This document shows, piece by piece, positions 8,044 through 17,333 of a stretch of 64,000 nt of DNA. The notes beneath the pieces are model-generated. The model had not been told where the DNA came from and searched no databases. It saw only the letters and a list, made by a program, of their open reading frames with translations. The translations under genes were made by a program, and so were the position numbers. Origin of the DNA: Paenibacillus piscarius (GTDB taxonomy: Bacteria; Bacillota; Bacilli; Paenibacillales; Paenibacillaceae); the NCBI RefSeq assembly GCF_022234545.1, contig NZ_JAIEUI010000023.1:1-64000 (forward strand). Reading direction: 5' to 3'. Each line of letters starts with the position of its first letter. Position 1 is the first letter of the stretch.

Positions 8044-8661
8044 TTAGTCCAATATTACCGCTTTTTCGGGATTATGTAAATATTGGAAAGCCATATGCAG
8101 CTGTCCGGCTGTATTGCGTTCTTCAGACAATTCCGGCAGCTCATCTTCGGCAAAAAAGCCGGTTTCACTTGTCTCCACGCCCCCTGCCGCTTCACCGCCG
8201 GTAATTCTGCAGAGAATGAACATTTTGTAGACATGGTATGGCTCTGGTGGATGATGATGAAACTTCTTATCCAGCACGGCCAGCAGGCGGACCGCTTCCG
8301 CCTTGAACCCGGATTCCTCGGCGATCTCTTTAACCGCCACTTCGCTTGGGGACAAACCGATGTCCGCCCAGCCTCCGGGCAGGGCCCATTTGCCGTCCAG
8401 CTTCTCGCGGACAAGCAGAATTTTATTGTCCCTGAAAATCACTCCGCGGATATCCACCTTCGGGGTGGCATACCCGTCTTCTCCAGCGAAGGAGAGCCGG
8501 ATGCGCTCTTTACTCTCATACGTATAATGCGCCATGATATCCACACTCAGCTCCCGCAGCGCCTCATACCGCTCGATGTCGTATACATCCTTGGCATAGG
8601 TCAGCCCGGTCTGGGCAATCCCCTGAATCTCTTTGGCCCAGCTTAACCACTTCGGTTCCAT
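8044..8661 (-). CDS. Nudix hydrolase with N-terminal YjhB-type domain
   Basis: A 205-residue protein. The N-terminal ~65 residues (KWLSWAKEIQGIAQTGL) match the NUDIX_N helical domain of YjhB-type proteins; the remainder is a Nudix fold for pyrophosphate cleavage of a nucleoside diphosphate linked to X. The Nudix box is GWADIGLSPSEVAVKEIAEE with SGF following: it keeps the metal-binding EE pair, but Leu replaces the first Glu and Lys the Arg of the general consensus, as is common in this subfamily. The substrate is unknown. The ATG at 8661 has ggagg upstream. It lies 23 bases downstream of the Trm11-like methyltransferase, suggesting co-transcription. Confidence 0.9.
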   Translation of the reverse strand: MEPKWLSWAKEIQGIAQTGLTYAKDVYDIERYEALRELSVDIMAHYTYESKERIRLSFAGEDGYATPKVDIRGVIFRDNKILLVREKLDGKWALPGGWADIGLSPSEVAVKEIAEESGFKAEAVRLLAVLDKKFHHHPPEPYHVYKMFILCRITGGEAAGGVETSETGFFAEDELPELSEERNTAGQLHMAFQYLHNPEKAVILD

Positions 8662-8684
8662 AAGCACACGCCTCCAGTCCAATT

Positions 8685-9677
8685 TTATTCGCACAGCATC
8701 AAATGACGGGAGAACGTACCTTTCTTCGCCACACAGCGGTCAATGATGGTGAACCCGGCTGCGCCGATCATCTCGTCCATAGCCTCAATGGCCACAATCA
8801 CTACCCGGTCCGCAATCCGCCGCGTATTTACAAGAATAGCATACTGTTCCTCGGGGGTAATCCGTGAATACAGATTATACGGCATATCCACAACGGCCGC
8901 ATCGTAATGCTCCGTAATATCAGCGATATCCCCGAGCGTCACTTCACTCTTGAAGCCAAAATGAGCAATGTTCGTCCGCGCTCCGGCAGCAATCTGCGGA
9001 TTGATATCCCGGCCGACAATATCGATCCCCATCGACAGTGCTTCCACCATGACCGTCCCGATCCCGCAGCAGGGGTCGATCATTTTAATTCCGCGGGTCC
9101 GGGGAGCCGCCATATTAACAGCGGCCCGTGCCACCCGTGTACTGAGAGCGATAGAGTAGCTGCGGGGCTTTTTCATCTGCCGGAACCAGGTCGCCTGGTT
9201 CTTATGATACGTGCCGAAGTACCAGCGCCCGCCCAGCGTTACAATTCCGTACACCCGCTCAGGGCGGTTGACATCCGCCTCGCCCTCAATCCTCATGCCG
9301 ATTTCCCGTTCGATGGCCCGGCGTTCATCGTATTCAATTTTATGCTCAGGCGCCAGATCGTTGATCTTCACATAGATCACCTTGAAGGTCTGACCTTCCA
9401 CCTCCACCTGCTCTGTCTGCCGGTAGATGTCTTCGAGAGAGTCCCCTTCGTACAATACATCGATCCGCTCTTTCATAAAAGGACTGCGGCTGACATCCAC
9501 CTGCACCCCGCTCATGAAAATCCCTTCCGGAATCTCTTGGCCGAACAGGCAGCGCAGCTCCATCGCGCACAGAGAAGCCTCATCCGGTGAATAGGCATAG
9601 GTATAGATATAAGTCCGGCTTGCGCTGCTGGACGTTTGCGTTTCATATTCATGGCTTGCCGATTGATTTGCTGACAC
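8685..9677 (-). CDS. Trm11/RlmKL-type SAM-dependent RNA methyltransferase
   Basis: A 330-residue Rossmann-fold methyltransferase of the tRNA guanine-N2 (Trm11/TrmG10) type. The N-terminal ~150 residues are consistent with the substrate-recognition part, and the catalytic half carries motif I as IDPCCGIGTV and a DMPYNL motif in place of the usual DPPY, followed by SRITPEEQY. The methionine in DMPY is a conservative departure seen in Firmicute relatives. Start is GTG 9677 with taggag about eleven bases upstream. It precedes the Nudix gene on the same strand and is divergent from the M20 dipeptidase. RNA target is not deducible; a tRNA guanosine is the usual one for this family. Confidence 0.85.
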   Translation of the reverse strand: MSANQSASHEYETQTSSSASRTYIYTYAYSPDEASLCAMELRCLFGQEIPEGIFMSGVQVDVSRSPFMKERIDVLYEGDSLEDIYRQTEQVEVEGQTFKVIYVKINDLAPEHKIEYDERRAIEREIGMRIEGEADVNRPERVYGIVTLGGRWYFGTYHKNQATWFRQMKKPRSYSIALSTRVARAAVNMAAPRTRGIKMIDPCCGIGTVMVEALSMGIDIVGRDINPQIAAGARTNIAHFGFKSEVTLGDIADITEHYDAAVVDMPYNLYSRITPEEQYAILVNTRRIADRVVIVAIEAMDEMIGAAGFTIIDRCVAKKGTFSRHLMLCE

Positions 9678-9913
9678 GGTTCTTTTCGCTCCTATCGCTT
9701 AAGTCCACTAAGTCTATCACGGTTGCCGATTAGTTATCAATAACCCGCAGGGAAGCTGGCCTGAACTTTCCTTTTTGATCCATCGGGGGTTCTCCAGTAT
9801 AATGGATGCATTACACTGCCGAACCTAAGAGCCGCAGGAGCCTGATCCTTATGCAGCGCATAACAGGTCCCTGCGGTATTAAGCAGCGAATTCTAAGGAG
9901 GTACATATCCACT

Positions 9914-11269
9914 ATGTCTTACGAAACTTATTTTCAGGCTGAGCGTGAAGCCCAGCTTGCCGAGCTGAAGCAATGGCTGTCCATTCCCAGCATTTCCGCT
10001 CTCTCCACCCATAAGGAAGATATTAATGCCGCAGCCGCCTGGCTGGTCGAGACCCTGAAGCGTGCAGGACTGGAGAATATCGAGCTTCACCCTACTGCCG
10101 GTCATCCGGTGATCTATGCGGACTATCTTCATGCTCCCGGCAAGCCGACCATTCTGGTCTACGGACATTATGATGTCCAGCCGGTTGATCCGCTGAACCT
10201 GTGGACCACGCCTCCGTTTGAACCGCAGATCCGCGATGGCAAGCTGTATGCGCGCGGAGCTACTGATGATAAAGGCCAGGTCTTCATGCACATCAAGGCT
10301 ATTGAAGCTGTTCTCAAGCAGGAAGGCACCCTGCCGGTCAACATTAAGCTCTGCATCGAAGGCGAAGAGGAGATCGGCAGTGTGAATCTGCCTGCGTTCC
10401 TCGAAGCCCATCAGGACAAGCTGGCGGCGGACGCCGTGCTGGTCTCGGATACCTCCCTGCTGGAGCGCGGCCGTCCCGCCATCTGCACCGGCCTGCGCGG
10501 CTTGTGCTCCATGGAAGTGACCGTGAACACCGCCTCAACCGATCTGCATTCCGGCTCCTATGGCGGCGGCGTTCCGAATGCGCTGCACGCGATGGTCTCG
10601 CTGCTCAGCACCCTTCACGATGACAAGGGCCGCGTATCGGTGGACGGCTTCTACACCGGCGTGCCTGAGCTCTCCCCGCTGATGCGTGAAGAGTTCGCCA
10701 AGCAGGGCATCGATGAGGACAAGGTCAGAGCAGGCCTTGGCCTGGAGCAATTATACGGAGAGGAAGGCTACAGCTTCGTAGAGCGAGTAGGTGCACGGCC
10801 GACGCTGGAGCTGAACGGCGTCTACGGCGGATTCCAGGGAGAGGGCAGCAAGACCGTCATCCCTAAGGAAGCCCACGCCAAAATCACCTGCCGCCTCGTC
10901 GGCGACCAGGACCCGCAGCATATCCTGGATGCTGTTGAAGCCCATCTGAAGGCCAACATCCAGAGCGGCGCCAAGGTGCAGGTGAAGCAGATGGAGAAGG
11001 CGCGCGCCTTCAATATCGATCCTTCCCACCCGATCCTGCAGACCGCTGCCGACGCTTACGGCAAGGTGTACGGCACCCGTGCCCTCTTCACCAAGGACGG
11101 CGGCTCCATCCCGATTATGGAGAGCTTCTCCCGCATCCTGAAGGCGCCGGTGGTCCTGATGGGCTTCGGTCTGGATGATGAGAACCTGCACGCACCGGAT
11201 GAGCACTTCAACCTGGAGAACTTCGATAAGGGCCTGCTGACCATTGTCGAATTCCTGAAGACTGTCTAA
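9914..11269 (+). CDS. M20 family metallo-dipeptidase
   Basis: A 451-residue M20 peptidase that uses two zinc ions to cleave small peptides in the cytosol. Metal-binding motifs are present in order: YGHYDVQPVDP (near residue 80), ARGATDDKGQ (bridging Asp), EGEEEIGS (catalytic Glu pair), then a lid/dimerisation domain starting around SGSYGGGVPNA, and a C-terminal APDEHF histidine motif. No signal peptide. Annotated relatives are called dipeptidase or carnosinase-like. The start at 9914 is set by aaggaggt; the frame is open upstream without one. It stands alone and is followed by its own terminator. Confidence 0.93.
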   Translation: MSYETYFQAEREAQLAELKQWLSIPSISALSTHKEDINAAAAWLVETLKRAGLENIELHPTAGHPVIYADYLHAPGKPTILVYGHYDVQPVDPLNLWTTPPFEPQIRDGKLYARGATDDKGQVFMHIKAIEAVLKQEGTLPVNIKLCIEGEEEIGSVNLPAFLEAHQDKLAADAVLVSDTSLLERGRPAICTGLRGLCSMEVTVNTASTDLHSGSYGGGVPNALHAMVSLLSTLHDDKGRVSVDGFYTGVPELSPLMREEFAKQGIDEDKVRAGLGLEQLYGEEGYSFVERVGARPTLELNGVYGGFQGEGSKTVIPKEAHAKITCRLVGDQDPQHILDAVEAHLKANIQSGAKVQVKQMEKARAFNIDPSHPILQTAADAYGKVYGTRALFTKDGGSIPIMESFSRILKAPVVLMGFGLDDENLHAPDEHFNLENFDKGLLTIVEFLKTV

Positions 11270-11292
11270 TCCCGGCCCCGCCCGGATGGACA

Positions 11293-11327
11293 ATAAGCCT
11301 GGCCCCATACAGGAGCCAGGCTTTATT
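11293..11327 (+). terminator. Intrinsic terminator after the M20 dipeptidase
   Basis: An aagcctggc / gccaggctt stem with an 11-base loop, followed by tatt. It lies 24 bases after the dipeptidase stop. Confidence 0.75.
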
Positions 11328-11351
11328 CAGGTTAATGTCCAGTAACGCAAC

Positions 11352-11374
11352 AAAAAAACCCTTGCAGAACAAGG
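11352..11374 (-). terminator. Terminator after tRNA-Gly
   Basis: On the minus strand a short ccttg/caagg stem with a five-base loop is followed by a seven-T run, 18 bases after the tRNA 3' end. Confidence 0.6.
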
Positions 11375-11391
11375 ATTTGTGTTAAATATTA

Positions 11392-11465
11392 TGGAGCGGG
11401 TGATGGGAATCGAACCCACGCTATTAGCTTGGAAGGCTAAAGTTCTACCATTGAACTACACCCGC
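11392..11465 (-). tRNA. tRNA-Gly (anticodon TCC)
   Basis: A 74-base cloverleaf with encoded CCA. The acceptor stem is GCGGGTG pairing with CACCCGC, the T-loop is TTCGATT, and the anticodon loop reads CTTCCAA, giving anticodon TCC. It sits alone on the minus strand between the dipeptidase terminator and the GGDEF-EAL gene. Confidence 0.96.
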
Positions 11466-11542
11466 AACTCAAATTGAGTACATGAAACATTTTACCACCG
11501 CTACGCATAAAATGCAACCCTTGCGCAGCGGATTTTTGGAGG

Positions 11543-13666
11543 CTAGGAGGGTATCTCAAGCAGCGGCTTCAGGAACGACTGCTCGAACTCCGCCGCCTTC
11601 ACCGGCTTGCTGAACAGGTAGCCTTGGGCCTCATGGCAGTGCTGCTGGCGCAGGAATTGCAGCTGCTCCTGATTCTCCACCCCTTCGGCGGTCACCTTAA
11701 GCTTCAAGTGGTGGGCCATGGACGTAATGGTCGAGACAATCGCTGCATTGTTGCTGTCCTCCATCACATCGGATACGAAGGAGCGGTCAATCTTCAGACG
11801 GTCAATCGGCATATTCTTCAGATAATGCAGGGAGCTGTAGCCCGTGCCGAAATCATCGATACTGATGCATACCCCAAGGCGCTTCAAGCGGATCAGCTGG
11901 TCGAAGGCTGTCTCCTTATCCAGGGTCATACTCTCGGTAATCTCCAGGTCCACATAGCAGGGATCGAGGCCGATCTCCCTCAGGATGGCATCAATCTTGC
12001 CGGCCAGATTCGGCTGCAGAAATTGGCGCATCGACAGGTTAATGGAGACGCAGATCGGCTGGTAGCCCGCGTTTTGCCACATTTTATTCTGCAGGCAGGC
12101 TGTCCTTAGCACCCACTCCCCTATGGGCACAATCAGTCCGCTCTCTTCGGCAATCGGAATGAAGTCTACCGGAGAGACCAGTCCGCGCTTGGGATGGTTC
12201 CAGCGCAGCAGCGCCTCCATGCCGACAATCTCCTCGGTCTCCAGCAGAACCTGGGGCTGATAGACGAGATAGAATTCATCCCGCTCCAGGGCCCGGCGCA
12301 GATCATTCTCCAGCTTGAGACGCTCCTTCGCCTTCATCTGCATTGCCGGAATATAACGCCGGATCTCCACCCCCTGCTCCTTCGCATTATGTACCGCCGT
12401 ATCGGCATTCTGGATCAGCTGCTCGGCGGTGTCCCCGTCCCCAGGGTAGATGCTGACGCCCAGACTCAGCGAGATATGGTATTCCCCTGATTCCAGGCCC
12501 ACCGGCGTATCGAACAGCTGCAGCAGCTCGCCGGCCCGGACCAGGCAATGCTCCAGACCTGTGCGCTCCGTCATCAGGAAGGCGAACTCGTCCGCTCCCA
12601 TGCTGAAGAGCTCTTCCCCCTCCTTCACCTCATCCCCGATCCGCCGGGAGACCAGCTGCAGCAGGAGATCTCCGGCATAATGCCCCAGAGAATCATTGAT
12701 GTTCTTGAAGTGATTGATATTCATAATAACCAGGCCCGAGAAGCCGCGGCTCTTGTCCTTCTCACTCTGGAGTACGATCTCTTCCATGCGCTGCATCAGG
12801 CGGCGTCTGTTCGGAAGACCCGTCAGCTCGTCATGATACGCCAGATAATTAATTCGTGCCTCCGCCTCCTGATTCTCTTGAAAGGGCTCCTCCAGCGTCA
12901 GCCGGTAGACCCCGGTCAGGAGCAGATAATAAGCCGCTGCGCTGCTGAGCATCCCGAACAGATAATCCATTTCACCCACACTGAACAGATTCATGAAGAA
13001 GACCTGGCCCAGCGCGAAGAATACGAGCGAACGGATAATAATCAGCAGGGAGGCTGATTTCTCACGTTTGCCCGGATAGATAATGATGCCTACACCAAAC
13101 AGATATACAAACAGCACTGCCATATTCATCAGATTTCTGGCCGTAGCTGCCCACACATACTCATCCAGTCCGGACACCCACAGATTGCCGAAGCCAAACA
13201 CAGCCCCGGCCAGCAGCAGAATCAGGAATGCATTCCGGAACACCTTATTCTTGCTGGCAGCCTCTACCGGCTGGTCCGCATGACAGAAGATCAACACGAT
13301 GCCCAGGGCACTGGCCAGACGCGAGAATGTCAGCAGCCATAGGGATTGTTCCATGCTGATATACGGGGCGATTCCCGGAATGCCTGTGAAACCGAGAACA
13401 TGCAGGAAGTCGAAAATGCTTACACCGAGAAACAGCGCAGATGTATACAGCCTTGCTCTGGATAACCTGCTCGAGAACAACAACCAGCCCTGGGCAAAAA
13501 TCGCAAATCCAAACGCCACAGTACAGCAGCCCAAAATAAGGTATAGTGCAATCAGCAGATCCTTATCCTCAATCAGGCCCAGCGGAGTACGAAAAATCTG
13601 GATCAGAAGGAACAGCACAGCCCCTAGAACAGCCGCATGAATGGTTTTTCTCTCTTCTTGTCTCAT
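11543..13666 (-). CDS. Membrane-bound GGDEF-EAL c-di-GMP protein (MASE3-like sensor)
   Basis: A 707-residue signalling protein. The first ~240 residues form about eight hydrophobic helices resembling the MASE3 membrane sensor. A GGDEF domain follows (about 270-430), with YHDELTGLPNRR at its start but the active-site signature changed to GADEF (SMGADEFAF), which suggests weak or no cyclase activity. The C-terminal EAL phosphodiesterase domain (about 445-700) looks complete: GMEALLRW, EITES, and DDFGTGYSSL are all intact. The most likely net role is hydrolysis of c-di-GMP, possibly with the degenerate GGDEF binding GTP as a regulator. Start ATG 13666 has gaggga upstream. Single gene; its input signal is unknown. 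Confidence 0.92.
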   Translation of the reverse strand: MRQEERKTIHAAVLGAVLFLLIQIFRTPLGLIEDKDLLIALYLILGCCTVAFGFAIFAQGWLLFSSRLSRARLYTSALFLGVSIFDFLHVLGFTGIPGIAPYISMEQSLWLLTFSRLASALGIVLIFCHADQPVEAASKNKVFRNAFLILLLAGAVFGFGNLWVSGLDEYVWAATARNLMNMAVLFVYLFGVGIIIYPGKREKSASLLIIIRSLVFFALGQVFFMNLFSVGEMDYLFGMLSSAAAYYLLLTGVYRLTLEEPFQENQEAEARINYLAYHDELTGLPNRRRLMQRMEEIVLQSEKDKSRGFSGLVIMNINHFKNINDSLGHYAGDLLLQLVSRRIGDEVKEGEELFSMGADEFAFLMTERTGLEHCLVRAGELLQLFDTPVGLESGEYHISLSLGVSIYPGDGDTAEQLIQNADTAVHNAKEQGVEIRRYIPAMQMKAKERLKLENDLRRALERDEFYLVYQPQVLLETEEIVGMEALLRWNHPKRGLVSPVDFIPIAEESGLIVPIGEWVLRTACLQNKMWQNAGYQPICVSINLSMRQFLQPNLAGKIDAILREIGLDPCYVDLEITESMTLDKETAFDQLIRLKRLGVCISIDDFGTGYSSLHYLKNMPIDRLKIDRSFVSDVMEDSNNAAIVSTITSMAHHLKLKVTAEGVENQEQLQFLRQQHCHEAQGYLFSKPVKAAEFEQSFLKPLLEIPS

Positions 13667-13802
13667 AAGTCCCTCGCGTCTAAAAAATGATATCTATAGA
13701 AACTGTTGGATGTATACAATGTCCTATGTATAAATATCGGCATGACAGCTCCGTAAAGTTACATCGTCCGTCTACAATCTTGTACAGAACTGCCCCCGGC
13801 AT

Positions 13803-13839
13803 AAAAAAGCACCAGCCACAAATCGAGGCGGGTGCTTTT
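13803..13839 (-). terminator. Intrinsic terminator after the aldolase-like gene
   Basis: An aaaagcacc / ggtgctttt stem around a 17-base loop, with a six-T run on the minus-strand side, 15 bases after the aldolase-like stop. Confidence 0.75.
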
Positions 13840-13853
13840 CTCCTTCGAGACGG

Positions 13854-14816
13854 TTATTTATCCCCGAAATTAACCTCAGGTGTTGTCAGCTTATCATAGA
13901 AGTCAACCGCTTTGTCTTTATCTTCTGAGGATCGCAGCGCCATGGCCGAGCGGGGATGCTCGTCTAATGTTCCGGTAATCATGTAGGGAATGATATAGCC
14001 CCACTCTTCCTTCTCCCGCAGAGGAATCATCAGATTCTCGACAATATCCAGCACAGGACGCAGGGTGTAATTCGTATGCTTCAGATGGGTAACCAGCAGC
14101 TCTGTAGGGCAATTCCCTGCCGCACGACCCATACCGTAACAGGAGGCGTCCAGCAGCTCCACGCCCTTCTCGGCCGCAACCAGTGTATTGGAGAAGGCCA
14201 GCTGCAGATTGTTATGCGTGTGCACGCCCAGACGTTTCTCCGGCAGATGCGTCTTGAACTTCTCAATCAGGTAATGCATGTCATTATGATCTAAGCTGCC
14301 GTAGGAATCCACAATATACACCACATCCACAACGCTCTCACGGATCATCTCAAAAGCTTCCAGCAATTCATTCTCCATGACATTGGAAAGAGCCATAATA
14401 TTGATGGTCGTCTCATATCCTAGATCATGGAAGGTCTGTACAAGCTGAAGGGCCTTGTCCACATCCTTGCTGTAGCAGGCCACACGGATCAGATCCAGCA
14501 TACTCTCGCTGCGCGGGAGTATATCATTCTCGTCTACACGCCCGATATCGACCAGAGCCGACAGCTTGGTATGACCCTTTTGCGGAATGACCTTGCGCAG
14601 GAAGTCATCATTCAGGAACCGCCAGGGACCTGCTCCCTCTGACCCTTTGAGCAGCTTCGGTGAATTTTTGTACCCGATCTCCATATAATCAACACCGGCC
14701 TCATTCAGTCCGGCGTATAATTTCTGCACAAATTCAACACTGAAATCCCAGTTATTCACCAATCCCCCATCGCGGATGGTACAATCGACAATTTTACTCT
14801 GATTCGTCTTCACCAT
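13854..14816 (-). CDS. DRE-TIM metallolyase-type aldolase
   Basis: A 320-residue TIM-barrel protein related to HMG-CoA lyase, 4-hydroxy-2-oxovalerate aldolase and the isopropylmalate synthase core. It begins with the DCTIRDGG variant of the family DxTLRDG signature, has the conserved EIGYK strand, and carries the metal-binding HTHNN near residue 200 (GVHTHNNLQLA) followed by a CYGMGRAAGN loop. It lacks the regulatory C-terminus of LeuA, so it is not a second isopropylmalate synthase. Similar genes occur in surface-polysaccharide or oxovalerate aldolase contexts, but here it stands alone with its own terminator, so the substrate is open. Start ATG has aagggaga upstream. Confidence 0.85.
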   Translation of the reverse strand: MVKTNQSKIVDCTIRDGGLVNNWDFSVEFVQKLYAGLNEAGVDYMEIGYKNSPKLLKGSEGAGPWRFLNDDFLRKVIPQKGHTKLSALVDIGRVDENDILPRSESMLDLIRVACYSKDVDKALQLVQTFHDLGYETTINIMALSNVMENELLEAFEMIRESVVDVVYIVDSYGSLDHNDMHYLIEKFKTHLPEKRLGVHTHNNLQLAFSNTLVAAEKGVELLDASCYGMGRAAGNCPTELLVTHLKHTNYTLRPVLDIVENLMIPLREKEEWGYIIPYMITGTLDEHPRSAMALRSSEDKDKAVDFYDKLTTPEVNFGDK

Positions 14817-14996
14817 ACTGTTCTCCCTTCGGGATAATCCTCTTTACTATGCTTATATTATCGTTCAATCATACTTTAATGAAGAATATATTGTAAAGAC
14901 AATTTCAGCGATTTCTATACTGATTTCGACATTCGCAAACAATGACATTAATCACAGTATATTTTACAAAAAAATGCTACATTACAAGATATCATT

Positions 14997-15015
14997 GAGA
15001 TTGATTATCAATCTC
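14997..15015. promoter_or_regulatory. Fur-type operator upstream of feoA
   Basis: A perfect 9-1-9 inverted repeat, gagattgat-t-atcaatctc, ends 16 bases before the feoA start codon and just upstream of its ggagg ribosome binding site. The core TGATtATCA matches the Bacillus Fur box pattern. Its position suggests that iron-loaded Fur blocks transcription of the feo operon. Confidence 0.75.
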
Positions 15016-15031
15016 TTTTGGAGGGATAATA

Positions 15032-15274
15032 ATGGTTTCTGCATCCTGCTCCCTGCTGCAACTACAACCAGGCTCCACCGGTTCCATTTATAGCATTGAA
15101 GGCATGAATCCTGTCTTGCGGCGCCGTCTGGCCGATCTGGGAGTCTCTGAGGGTGTAGTCATCCGTCTGAAGGGCAAAGGACCTTTTCTGGGACCGGTTA
15201 CCCTTGAATGCAACGGGCAGCTGTTCGCCATCCGCCGCAAAGAAGCATCCTTGATTGAGGTGAAGGTCTCATGA
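15032..15274 (+). CDS. feoA: Ferrous iron transport accessory protein FeoA
   Basis: An 80-residue SH3-like FeoA protein that assists FeoB in ferrous iron uptake at the inner face of the membrane. Typical elements are the LQPGSTG opening, the central RRRLADLGVSEG helix-turn that marks FeoA, and the GPVTLECNGQLFAIRRKEA strands. The ATG has a ggagggat ribosome binding site, and its stop overlaps the feoB start by four bases, indicating translational coupling. A Fur-type palindrome immediately upstream implies iron repression. Confidence 0.95.
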   Translation: MVSASCSLLQLQPGSTGSIYSIEGMNPVLRRRLADLGVSEGVVIRLKGKGPFLGPVTLECNGQLFAIRRKEASLIEVKVS

Positions 15275-17283
15275 GCTCAATCGCACTTGTGGGCAACCCG
15301 AATACCGGCAAAACCTCATTATTCAACACTCTTACTTCCTCTTACGAATATGTCGGCAACTGGGCGGGTGTCACGGTCGAGAAGAAGATCGGCAGCCTGA
15401 AGAACGGAGCCGGCAAGCTGATCGACCTGCCCGGAATCTACTCTCTCCATCCTCTCTCCCGTGATGAAGGCGTCGCTGCCCAGTATCTGATTGAAGAGAA
15501 CCCCGAAGCGCTGATCAACATTGTCGACGCCTCCCAGCTTGAACGGAATCTGCTGCTTACGGTGCAATTACTGGAATACGGTAAACCGGCTATTCTTGGA
15601 CTGAATATGACCGATGTGGCCCTGGCCCGCGGCATTCAGGTGAATCCGGACATTCTGCAGTCTCAGCTTGGCATTCCTGTAATGCCCCTGGTGGCCAGAA
15701 CCGGGAAGGGCGCATCTCAGGTGCTCAGCGTCCTGGAGAAGCCGTCCCATATCCCGCCTGTCAGCTTCCGGCTTGATTACGGCCAGTTGGCTGAAGAGGC
15801 TATAGCCTCTATCGTTACGCAATTGCAGAAGACTGGGGGACTCCCTAACCTCCGCTGGGTAGCGCTGCAGCTGATGGAGCAGAATCCGGTCGTACTTGAA
15901 TTCCTCAAGAAGCGGATGGATATTACCGGCTTAACTGAGATTTGCGATGCTTGCCAGACTAGGCTGCAAAAAGAGAAGCTGGCGCTCACGCTTCCGCAGT
16001 GGATTCGTTCTGTCCGTATGGATTACATCCGCTCTGTATGCGCGGCTGCCATTGATTCCTCCCGGCAGAAGCCGCATAACCTGACCGAGCGGCTCGATTC
16101 TATTCTTACCCACCGGTATCTGGGCTTGCCTCTGTTCTTATTCTTCATGTATGTAATGTTCAAAACGACCTTCGACTGGGCCGGCAGCCCGTTGTCAGAT
16201 CTGGTCGATGGCTTCATCGGCGGGCCGCTGAGCGACTGGACGAATTCGCTGCTGCAGATGCTCGGGGCTTCGGAATTCACCCACGCACTTGTTGTTGACG
16301 GAATTATCGGCGGGGTCGGCGGAGTCATTGTCTTTGTCCCGCAGATCTTCATTCTGTTCCTGATCATCTCCTTCCTGGAGGATTCCGGCTACATGGCCCG
16401 GGTCTGTCTGCTGATGGACAGCACGATGGAACGGATGGGACTGAACGGCAAGGCCTTCATTCCATTCATTATCGGCTTTGGCTGCAACGTGCCGGCGATT
16501 ATGGCCGCCCGCAGTATCGAACAGCCCAAGGACCGTATGCTGACCACACTGCTTCTGCCGCTGATGTCCTGCTCCGCCCGCTTGCCGGTATACCTGCTGT
16601 TCGCAGCGGTCTTCTTCCCGGCCCAGCAGGCCACTGCGGTGCTGGCGATGTACGTTATGGGTGTTGTATTTGCACTGATTCTGTGCAAGCTGTTCTCCAA
16701 GCAACTGTTCAAGAATGAATCCTCTATCTTCATTATCGAGCTGCCCCCTTACCGGATGCCGCAGTTGAAGACTCTGGGCCGGAGTACCTGGGAGAAGGGC
16801 AAGGGCTTCCTGCGTAAGGCAGGAACAATCATTCTTGCCGGCTCGGTTATTATCTGGCTGATGTCCTACGCCGGACCTGGCGGGCTTAATGTTGAAATGG
16901 ACCACTCCTTCCTGGCAGGCTTCGGCGGGTGGATTGCCCCGCTGCTGCACCCGCTTGGCTTCGGCACCTGGCAGGCCGGCTCTACCCTGGTTCCCGGCTT
17001 CCTGGCCAAGGAGGTGGTAGTCTCCACCATGAACATCATCTATCATGCGCCGGATGCTGCCGGACTGGAGAGCCAGATTGCCGCTGTCTTCACGCCGCTT
17101 AGCTCCATTAGCTTCATGGCCTTTATCCTGCTCTACATTCCTTGTCTGGCTACAGTGGGTGTAATCAAGAAGGAGACGGCGTCCTGGAAATGGACCTTTT
17201 TCTCCATGGGCTATTCTCTGGTATTGGCTTATGCCGTGTCGCTGGTCATCTATCAGGGCGGACGGCTGCTCGGCTGGTCGTAA
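15271..17283 (+). CDS. feoB: Ferrous iron transporter FeoB
   Basis: A 670-residue membrane protein for GTP-dependent ferrous iron import. The N-terminal G domain shows G1 GNPNTGKTS at residues 8-16, G3 DLPGIYSL, and G4 NMTD; a helical GDI-like segment follows, then the membrane region from about residue 280 with the two Gate motifs (FIIGFGCNVPAIMAAR is the first). Length is slightly shorter than E. coli FeoB (773) but normal for Firmicutes. The ATG overlaps feoA by four bases. It is followed by a FeoB-associated cysteine-rich membrane protein, completing a standard feo operon. Confidence 0.96.
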   Translation: MSSIALVGNPNTGKTSLFNTLTSSYEYVGNWAGVTVEKKIGSLKNGAGKLIDLPGIYSLHPLSRDEGVAAQYLIEENPEALINIVDASQLERNLLLTVQLLEYGKPAILGLNMTDVALARGIQVNPDILQSQLGIPVMPLVARTGKGASQVLSVLEKPSHIPPVSFRLDYGQLAEEAIASIVTQLQKTGGLPNLRWVALQLMEQNPVVLEFLKKRMDITGLTEICDACQTRLQKEKLALTLPQWIRSVRMDYIRSVCAAAIDSSRQKPHNLTERLDSILTHRYLGLPLFLFFMYVMFKTTFDWAGSPLSDLVDGFIGGPLSDWTNSLLQMLGASEFTHALVVDGIIGGVGGVIVFVPQIFILFLIISFLEDSGYMARVCLLMDSTMERMGLNGKAFIPFIIGFGCNVPAIMAARSIEQPKDRMLTTLLLPLMSCSARLPVYLLFAAVFFPAQQATAVLAMYVMGVVFALILCKLFSKQLFKNESSIFIIELPPYRMPQLKTLGRSTWEKGKGFLRKAGTIILAGSVIIWLMSYAGPGGLNVEMDHSFLAGFGGWIAPLLHPLGFGTWQAGSTLVPGFLAKEVVVSTMNIIYHAPDAAGLESQIAAVFTPLSSISFMAFILLYIPCLATVGVIKKETASWKWTFFSMGYSLVLAYAVSLVIYQGGRLLGWS

Positions 17284-17333
17284 CCGTATCTGTGTGTAGA
17301 GTTCAAGTATATTGAGAGGAAGCGGTGACAGCG

